Virus record (IMG/VR): IMGVR_UViG_3300036398_002804
Location: 1 to 50,180 of that record
Length of the DNA stretch: 50,180 nt
Origin: a virus
Reading direction: 5' to 3' (one strand)
Shown: positions 45,361-50,180 of the stretch, piece by piece
How positions within the stretch are numbered: position 1 is the first letter of the stretch
Layout: each line of letters begins with the position of its first letter
The notes under the pieces: generated by a model
What the model saw: the letters and a program-made list of their open reading frames with translations, nothing else
Told to the model about the DNA's origin: nothing
Database searches by the model: none
Position numbers and translations under genes: made by a program

Positions 45361-46767
45361 TTAATTGTTTTTAATTATCTTAATTTTGTCATAATTTAAA
45401 CTATCAACCACCTCTATTGTCACTCCTTCAACAGAGATTTTGTCACCTTTGTAATGAATAGGATTTGGACTTGGTACTACAGCGCAATTAGAACTAGACA
45501 CAGGTGTACTACCGTTAGTAACAGGTTTTAAAAAGTTTTCACCATGACTCAGCGTGGCATCATAGGTATAAACCAACACACCATTTCTTTTTGTAGGCAT
45601 AGTGCATGAAAATTTATTTTCACGGCGTGATTCAATAATTATTGCTTTTGTTTGAGATAAAGGTATTACAACCATTTTTACTCCACTGCTAGAATCATTT
45701 AAAGGCACCAAGGTAATCTCAGTGTTTTCTAATTTACTGAGTTGTTTACAATAAACCCTTTCATCATCAAGCCAACCTGCAACAAAACGCATCCACCCAC
45801 TAAGTTCTCTAGACTCACCATCTTGATTTCCCATAATGTCTAATCCAAGAAACGGATTAGGTTCACGAGATGAGCCAATATGTGGCAATGCCATGGCATG
45901 ACCAAACTCATGCACCCAATAAGACCAGTACTGCCTGTTAAGTTTATCAAAATGTTTTCCAGGAATTGAAAATGAAGATACGCTTCCTTCATTTGTAACA
46001 ACCCCCTTTACCTCTGGCTGCCATGGAAATCCCTGCAATGTTTCTTGTACAAAATCTTGATTCTTTGGAAGAATAAAATTGACTGTTTGAATACCTGTAA
46101 AGTCAAAAACTTTGTCACTTTCTGTCATCGCATTATTCCAAAGTTTCACAGCATTAGGCACTCTTTCAAGATTATCTGATCTACCAATTGTATATTCACT
46201 GGTTGGATTAGGAATTCGTACCCATTTATTTAATACAACCCATTCAACTTTAAATTTGCCACCACTTACTGTGGCAAACCAATCTGATGTTAATTTCATT
46301 TGCTCATCTATGCGTGATCTAAAGTTTGCCTCTCCTGGTAAGTTTGGAAAATCTAGTGGAATTAAAGCCCACTTAACTGTTCCTGTTTTTTTTGCATGAG
46401 TATAGCCTGGAAATCCTGTAGGAAGTTTAGAATCAGACCACCTCAATCGGTTGTTGTTGTTTTCTTTAATTTTACATAACTCTATGTTTGCACTTGGTTG
46501 AGATGGAGGAGAATAGGTTATTGAATTTGTTTTTGGAGTATTTGTTACATTATTTTTTTTTGTTGTCCATTTATAAATTTTACCATTTTTAAGACATATA
46601 GTGTTTTCTTTTACTTTGTTTAATTGTGATTTAGAACAAAATTTATTAGTAACTTTATTTTCTTGAACATATTTTTGTTCAATTGCTAAAACTGGTTGAG
46701 CAGGTGCTGAATGAGTTGGTGCTAATAAAGATGCAACGGTTACGGTAGATACACAAATAATACACAT
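45361..46767 (-). CDS. Secreted M6-type metalloprotease, 468 aa
   Basis: AGGGGG before ATG. Residues 1-22 form a signal peptide (CIICVSTVTVASLLAPTHSA). HEFGHAMALPH at 286-296 is the HExxHxxxLPH zinc site of immune inhibitor A-like (M6) peptidases, preceded by QYWSYWV and followed by DIMGNQ, the Met-turn. The domain spans about 130-360; a C-terminal beta domain follows. Such enzymes are common in Actinobacteria, so the gene was probably taken from a host. A secreted protease in a phage may clear the cell surface or the released debris. Confidence 0.85.
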   Translation of the reverse strand: MCIICVSTVTVASLLAPTHSAPAQPVLAIEQKYVQENKVTNKFCSKSQLNKVKENTICLKNGKIYKWTTKKNNVTNTPKTNSITYSPPSQPSANIELCKIKENNNNRLRWSDSKLPTGFPGYTHAKKTGTVKWALIPLDFPNLPGEANFRSRIDEQMKLTSDWFATVSGGKFKVEWVVLNKWVRIPNPTSEYTIGRSDNLERVPNAVKLWNNAMTESDKVFDFTGIQTVNFILPKNQDFVQETLQGFPWQPEVKGVVTNEGSVSSFSIPGKHFDKLNRQYWSYWVHEFGHAMALPHIGSSREPNPFLGLDIMGNQDGESRELSGWMRFVAGWLDDERVYCKQLSKLENTEITLVPLNDSSSGVKMVVIPLSQTKAIIIESRRENKFSCTMPTKRNGVLVYTYDATLSHGENFLKPVTNGSTPVSSSNCAVVPSPNPIHYKGDKISVEGVTIEVVDSLNYDKIKIIKNN

Positions 46768-46788
46768 TTTTACCCCCTAGATTATTTT

Positions 46789-47007
46789 TTAATTGTTATT
46801 TATTTTAATTACAACTTGACAAGGGTCTCCGCCCTCTTCCCATTCTTCTGACTCTTCTTCAGTCATATAAGGATCTCCTTCATGAGTATTACAAAATGGC
46901 TCTGTTACCCAGCCCCGTTTAATTCCATTAGTTAACCAAATTTCAAACTCATCAAGGTTTGATGACTCATCTTGTAAATCTTTTAATATATCGTCAAAGT
47001 TTGCCAT
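46789..47007 (-). CDS. Conserved actinophage protein, 72 aa
   Basis: Leaderless: TATAAT (47019-47014) is 6 bases from ATG. WLTNGIKRGWVTEPFCNTHE, GDPYMTEEESEEWEEGGDPC followed by QVVIKI is a common small actinophage family (GWV...C.THDG...EGGDPC). It is acidic, unknown function. Confidence 0.75.
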   Translation of the reverse strand: MANFDDILKDLQDESSNLDEFEIWLTNGIKRGWVTEPFCNTHEGDPYMTEEESEEWEEGGDPCQVVIKINNN

Positions 47008-47022
47008 ATATAAATTATACTC

Positions 47023-47547
47023 TTAAATGCTTACAACGTCAACTGGACCCATGCATGTTGGACTAAATTTAATAGCAGAACTTACTGCTCCAACTACACG
47101 CTTTCTGGGATCTTTAAAATTTTCTGTAGCATTTAAATATCCATATGCATACTCTGCACCTGAACCCATAGCCAAATAATCTAAATTATATTTTGATAAT
47201 GACATGTCTACGGAACTATGCTCATATATTTGTCCCTTAACACAAATAATAAGACCAAGATCTCCTTCTTTAGATGTATCTACCCACCAGTCATCATAGA
47301 AATTTCTAAGTTGTTTAATAAACTTAGTTTGCATAAATTTGTCTATATCTTTTATGTCTGGAACGTATGGGTTAAAATTATATCTAATTCGTTCACCATC
47401 TAATGCTCCTGCATATCCAATTAAATATGGACCAAGTTTCCAAACTTTTGGTGCTGTTAAAGAAAGAATGGTGTTGTCATCTGATGCACCACGATCCCCA
47501 GCCATGTAAATTTTTCCTTCATGGCGAACTACAGCCAAGACTGTCAT
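47023..47547 (-). CDS. HslV/proteasome-like Ntn hydrolase, 174 aa
   Basis: Start with GAGGGGA upstream. MTVLAVVRHEGKIYMAGDRG places Thr2 as N-terminal nucleophile after Met removal, as in HslV and proteasome beta subunits (TTxxxxxxxGxxxxAxDxxxS). APKVWKLGPYLIGYAGALDG holds the Lys (K33-like) and GYAG. DYLAMGSGAEYAYGYLNATE is the C-terminal signature. No HslU-like partner is seen, so its activity may be limited or use a host ATPase. Confidence 0.8.
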   Translation of the reverse strand: MTVLAVVRHEGKIYMAGDRGASDDNTILSLTAPKVWKLGPYLIGYAGALDGERIRYNFNPYVPDIKDIDKFMQTKFIKQLRNFYDDWWVDTSKEGDLGLIICVKGQIYEHSSVDMSLSKYNLDYLAMGSGAEYAYGYLNATENFKDPRKRVVGAVSSAIKFSPTCMGPVDVVSI

Positions 47548-47612
47548 ATAAAAATCCCCTCAGAGTATACCCTTTAAGTATAGCAAATAATTATTGCTTA
47601 GTCAAAGACCTT

Positions 47613-48188
47613 TTATTTGATATTTTGACCACAGGCTGAGCATATTTTTGGCTTAGCGGTAGTCTTTTTAGCAGTACTTGCAGGGGCAGAGCCAAACTTA
47701 GGTCTACCAAACCCTACAATAGAAACCATAATTCCTTTTTTATTTTTCTTAAAGGCACGAAGTTTTTTACAAACCTCTCCACCATTACGTTGGCTACCTT
47801 TAGGATCTCCAGATGTATTACCTTCAATGCACCATACTGTTCCATCTTCGTTGTCTTTAACGACAATGGCTACGTGAGATATTCTATCTACCCCGTCAGA
47901 TGGAAAATCAAAGTAAGCAATATCTCCTGGTTCTGGATCTGCTAAGTCTCCGTCAATCCATGATCCTGCTTTTTTAAATGCTTGTGCCCCACCTGGAGTG
48001 TAAACAGTATTAGGAATCTTTACCCCTGCTTCATTACCGCACCAGTTTACAAAAGAACCACACCAAGGTTGAAAGTTTGCTTTCATAAAGGCACCGTACT
48101 TAGTTTCGTTATCTTTTGGACCTTCAATAGTTCCAATTTCTGCTGTAGCAACTTCAATTAAACGTTCTGCTGTACCTTGTTCTGCCAT
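47613..48188 (-). CDS. CHAP-domain endolysin, 191 aa
   Basis: TAATG to the upstream... (overlap with the gene at 48188). CHAP core: GAFMKANFQPWCGSFVNWCG with the catalytic Cys, ISHVAIVVKDNEDGTVWCIE giving His and Glu, then GNTSG. It cuts peptidoglycan cross-bridges. A lysine-rich linker leads to a final zinc-knuckle-like CSACGQ. No signal peptide, so it needs a holin (candidates at 37602, 48394). Confidence 0.85.
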   Translation of the reverse strand: MAEQGTAERLIEVATAEIGTIEGPKDNETKYGAFMKANFQPWCGSFVNWCGNEAGVKIPNTVYTPGGAQAFKKAGSWIDGDLADPEPGDIAYFDFPSDGVDRISHVAIVVKDNEDGTVWCIEGNTSGDPKGSQRNGGEVCKKLRAFKKNKKGIMVSIVGFGRPKFGSAPASTAKKTTAKPKICSACGQNIK

Positions 48189-48394
48189 TACTTTACCTTG
48201 CTTCCAAATTTAGCCCAGACTCTTTCATGTAAAAAATATCCAATTGCTTCCCATCCAATATAAAGAAGAGCGCCAAGACTTGCATATTCCCACTCACGAG
48301 TAAATAAATAAATAACTCCAGCGACACCTACAAGATGAAAGGTTTCCCAACTTGCTGTTTTTAGTAAAGTTTTTTTATTAGAATCTTTAGCCAT
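48188..48394 (-). CDS. DUF2061 membrane protein, 68 aa
   Basis: KTASWETFHLVGVAGVIYLF, ALLYIGWEAIGYFLHERVWA, K is the DUF2061 pattern (KxxsWrxxH ... YxxHErvW). Two membrane helices. It overlaps both neighbours at single-base TAATG junctions. Possibly a holin or a holin partner, because it precedes the endolysin gene directly. Confidence 0.75.
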   Translation of the reverse strand: MAKDSNKKTLLKTASWETFHLVGVAGVIYLFTREWEYASLGALLYIGWEAIGYFLHERVWAKFGSKVK

Positions 48395-48801
48395 TATTTA
48401 TTCCAGTCTGCATCTACTGGTTGTTCTTCTGGCATTGCGCCATCAGGTTTGTTTAATCTCCGTGCTTTTGCTTCATCAATTTCTGATTCAAGTTTTTTAT
48501 CTGCCATTGTATTTTTGGCATCAACTTCTTTATTTGCAATCTGTGCTGCCATAACATCTTTAGCGCCAGATGAACCAATTAACAAGCCAGCAAGTGTTCC
48601 TGTAATAAATGTTGCTACGCTTCCAAGAACATTAAAAAACATTTTATCGTTTTCTGATTGTCCTGTAATTGGTTGTGTAACAAATATAAGAGCATACATA
48701 ATTCCTGTTGCAGTTATAAATAAAATTGATCCTAAAGTAATTCCTAGGATGAACTTAAGTCTTGCATCTAACTCTTGAGGAGTTAATCTTTCTTTAGCCA
48801 T
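48394..48801 (-). CDS. Two-helix membrane protein, holin candidate, 135 aa
   Basis: Two membrane segments at about 16-39 (FILGITLGSILFITATGIMY) and 57-77 (VLGSVATFITGTLAGLLIGS), then a charged coiled-coil tail. Topology and position next to DUF2061 and the endolysin suggest a holin. Its start overlaps the lipoprotein gene by 8 bases. Confidence 0.65.
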   Translation of the reverse strand: MAKERLTPQELDARLKFILGITLGSILFITATGIMYALIFVTQPITGQSENDKMFFNVLGSVATFITGTLAGLLIGSSGAKDVMAAQIANKEVDAKNTMADKKLESEIDEAKARRLNKPDGAMPEEQPVDADWNK

Positions 48802-49000
48802 TTGCTGTTTCCTCCACTTTTTTATGTTCTGCTAAATCTTCTGGACATGCTCCGTTAGCCGTACAAATTGGTGGTTTGCATTCTGCACTTTCCCAGTTTG
48901 ATGGATCCTGACAAGGATAGCGATAGTGACCATCGTATCCACAGGATGTTAGTCCTAATACTAGTATACCGTATAAGAAAAATGTTAGTAGTTTTTTCAT
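48794..49000 (-). CDS. Small lipoprotein, 68 aa
   Basis: MKKLLTFFLYGILVLGLTSC is a lipoprotein signal with lipobox LTSC, lipid on Cys20. GYDGHYRYPCQDPSNW, then ECKPPIC and CPEDL is a pattern known from cyanophage-type phages. Leaderless: TATAAT (49012-49007), 6 bases from ATG. It may block superinfection or act in lysis. Confidence 0.75.
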   Translation of the reverse strand: MKKLLTFFLYGILVLGLTSCGYDGHYRYPCQDPSNWESAECKPPICTANGACPEDLAEHKKVEETANG

Positions 49001-49020
49001 AGTTTTATTATACCTTAATT

Positions 49021-49206
49021 TTATTCTTTATCTTCTTTATTTCTAGCAGGACTAGTAATAATCCATAGTGCAGTTGTTCCAATAATGCCATATCCTACTA
49101 TTGTTTTAGCACTACCGTCAAGAACTACCCAAGCAATAAACATACCAAGAAGGGTCCATGCTTGATCAATTAGATCTTTGATTATATTTTTTATTATTCT
49201 TACCAT
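49021..49206 (-). CDS. Small membrane protein, 61 aa
   Basis: WTLLGMFIAWVVLDGSAKTI, VGYGIIGTTALWIITSP: two membrane helices. A phrase of the same type (LLGxFIAWxVLxGSAK) occurs in cyanophages next to the lipoprotein. Overlaps the upstream gene by 7 bases. Confidence 0.7.
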   Translation of the reverse strand: MVRIIKNIIKDLIDQAWTLLGMFIAWVVLDGSAKTIVGYGIIGTTALWIITSPARNKEDKE

Positions 49207-50180
49207 TTTCTACCTCCTCTTGAACCTGGTGAGTTGGCTCCTGAGCCTCCACCAGAACTTCCGCCACCTGTACTACTTCCAGTAGCACCTCCTGTTGCAA
49301 CCGCTGCAGCATTAATCGCTGCTCCTGCTGCCACTACTGTTGCTATAACCATATCTGTTGCCTCTTCTCTTTCTGCTTCTGACATATCTGCTCCTATACT
49401 TCCTAACGCTGCTAAGGCAGCACCTGGATCAGAAAATGCTGTTGCTAATAGTTCTGATGGATTTTGCAATAATTCTACCTGTGCAGCAACTTCTGCTGTA
49501 ATAACAACTGCATTTCCATTTTCGTCAGTTCTAACATCTACTGGAGTCTCTGGCGGTAAGTCTTTATATTCTAATCCAGCATCTTCTATATCTTCCGCTG
49601 AAATTGCCTCTCCATCTGCTTTTTCAAGTAATGCTTCTGTAACTAATTCCTTTTGTTCTTCAGTTAATTCTTTGCCATCTAGGGCATCTTCAATTGCTTT
49701 ATCTATAGCATCTTGTTCTGCTTGCTTGGCTTCTTCTTCTGCCTGCTCTGCTGCTTCTTCAGCAGCCTTTGCTTCTGCTTCTGCTTTAGCGTCAGCCTCT
49801 GCTTGTGCCTGTGCCTCCGCTTCTGCCTTTGCATCTGCTTCTGCCTGGGCTTGAGCCTCTGCCTCTGCTAATGCTGCAGCCTGCTCTGCTGCTTGTGCTT
49901 CTGCTTCAGCCTGTGCTGCAGCCTCCGCTGCTGCTTGTGCCTGAGCCTCTGCCTGTAGTTGTGCTTGATATGCAGCCTGAGCATTTGCTGCTGCAATGGC
50001 TGCTTGTCTTTCTGCTTCTGCTCGTGCTGCTGCTTGACGTATTGCTTCTTCTTCAGCAAGTTTATTTTGAACAACAGAATTTGCTGCTGATACTGCTGAA
50101 TTCATATTTTCTATTGCAGGAGAAACTAGGTCCATCGCTTGATTTGCTGCGTTTGTAGCATATGCTAAATTAGCAATAGC
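49200..50180 (-). CDS. Alanine-rich coiled-coil structural protein, 5' end outside window
   Basis: The frame is open from the window edge through 326 residues; ATG at 50135 is only an internal Met, as 15 more codons precede it. About 120 residues are Ala/Glu/Gln heptads (AEAQAQAEADAKAEAEAQ-type repeats), then an acidic domain and a Gly-Ser tail (GSSTGGGSSGGGSGANSPGS) ending in RGGRKW. Probably a fibre shaft, whisker or scaffolding protein. Confidence 0.75.
   Translation of the reverse strand, partial: AIANLAYATNAANQAMDLVSPAIENMNSAVSAANSVVQNKLAEEEAIRQAAARAEAERQAAIAAANAQAAYQAQLQAEAQAQAAAEAAAQAEAEAQAAEQAAALAEAEAQAQAEADAKAEAEAQAQAEADAKAEAEAKAAEEAAEQAEEEAKQAEQDAIDKAIEDALDGKELTEEQKELVTEALLEKADGEAISAEDIEDAGLEYKDLPPETPVDVRTDENGNAVVITAEVAAQVELLQNPSELLATAFSDPGAALAALGSIGADMSEAEREEATDMVIATVVAAGAAINAAAVATGGATGSSTGGGSSGGGSGANSPGSRGGRKW

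Noticed and set aside
49234-50158. Plus-strand frames opposite the alanine-rich gene
   Set aside because: Poly-Leu and poly-Ser/Ala shadows of the Ala/Glu repeat; the minus-strand coiled coil is coherent.
1-50180. Insertion sequence, integrase or attachment site
   Set aside because: No transposase, integrase, terminal inverted repeats or target duplication noticed; the HNH gene alone is not a mobile element.

Overview
The window looks like part of a large tailed double-stranded DNA phage genome (Caudoviricetes) that infects a low-GC actinobacterium. Support for this: a WhiB-family iron-sulfur regulator, DUF7455 and FmdB-type zinc ribbons, several small proteins familiar from actinobacteriophages, an HNH protein with the actinophage HGTxxGYxxHRR motif, many leaderless promoters, AT-rich DNA and very tight gene packing. 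A freshwater Nanopelagicales-type host is an inference from base composition and gene content. No terminase, portal, capsid, polymerase or integrase is visible, so the core modules lie outside the window.

Layout. 1-11101: a mostly minus-strand virion module of tail fibre or baseplate appendage proteins (modular repeat fibres, a collagen-like fibre, three copies of a WTVVRGDT-type domain, a fibronectin III protein with an FFPP-repeat tail). It is interrupted by a plus-strand secreted lysozyme at 5020 and followed upstream by a GT32 glycosyltransferase and a small membrane protein. 11303-13250: short genes on both strands, many of them zinc ribbons. 13437-13703: a divergent control region with perfect DnaA boxes and 12-bp iterons, a good candidate replication origin. 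13754-22906: a plus-strand early region of tiny proteins in TAATG-coupled operons, driven by repeated promoter modules and separated by a family of 3' hairpins; it includes a gene-88-like protein, a DUF932 protein and tRNA-Asp. 22907-23928: a gene-poor stretch dense in AAACCT/AGGTTTG words. 23929-37553: HNH nuclease, two Fe(II)/2-oxoglutarate oxygenases and a JmjC-like one, a sulfotransferase-like protein, an SsuD-like flavin monooxygenase fragment, a PD-(D/E)XK-like nuclease, and a sugar island (five or six glycosyltransferases, an NAD-dependent epimerase, an FkbM methyltransferase). 37602-50180: a minus-strand module with holin candidates, a CHAP endolysin, XapX and DUF2061 membrane proteins, UV endonuclease V, WhiB, thioredoxin, thermonuclease, Hsp20, a glutathione-peroxidase-like protein, tRNA-Glu and tRNA-Gly, a secreted M6 metalloprotease, an HslV-like hydrolase, a lipoprotein and the start of an alanine-rich coiled-coil structural protein.

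How it fits together. Small early proteins, probably metal-binding host-takeover factors, are controlled by shared operators near a putative origin. The sugar and oxygenase island probably modifies virion or host surface glycans. The minus-strand blocks encode host recognition and lysis. The most unusual features are the repeated early-promoter code, the leaderless promoter grammar, the conserved 3' hairpins, and a glycosyltransferase ending in a bL31-like zinc ribbon. All functions come from reading the sequence; no database search was run.
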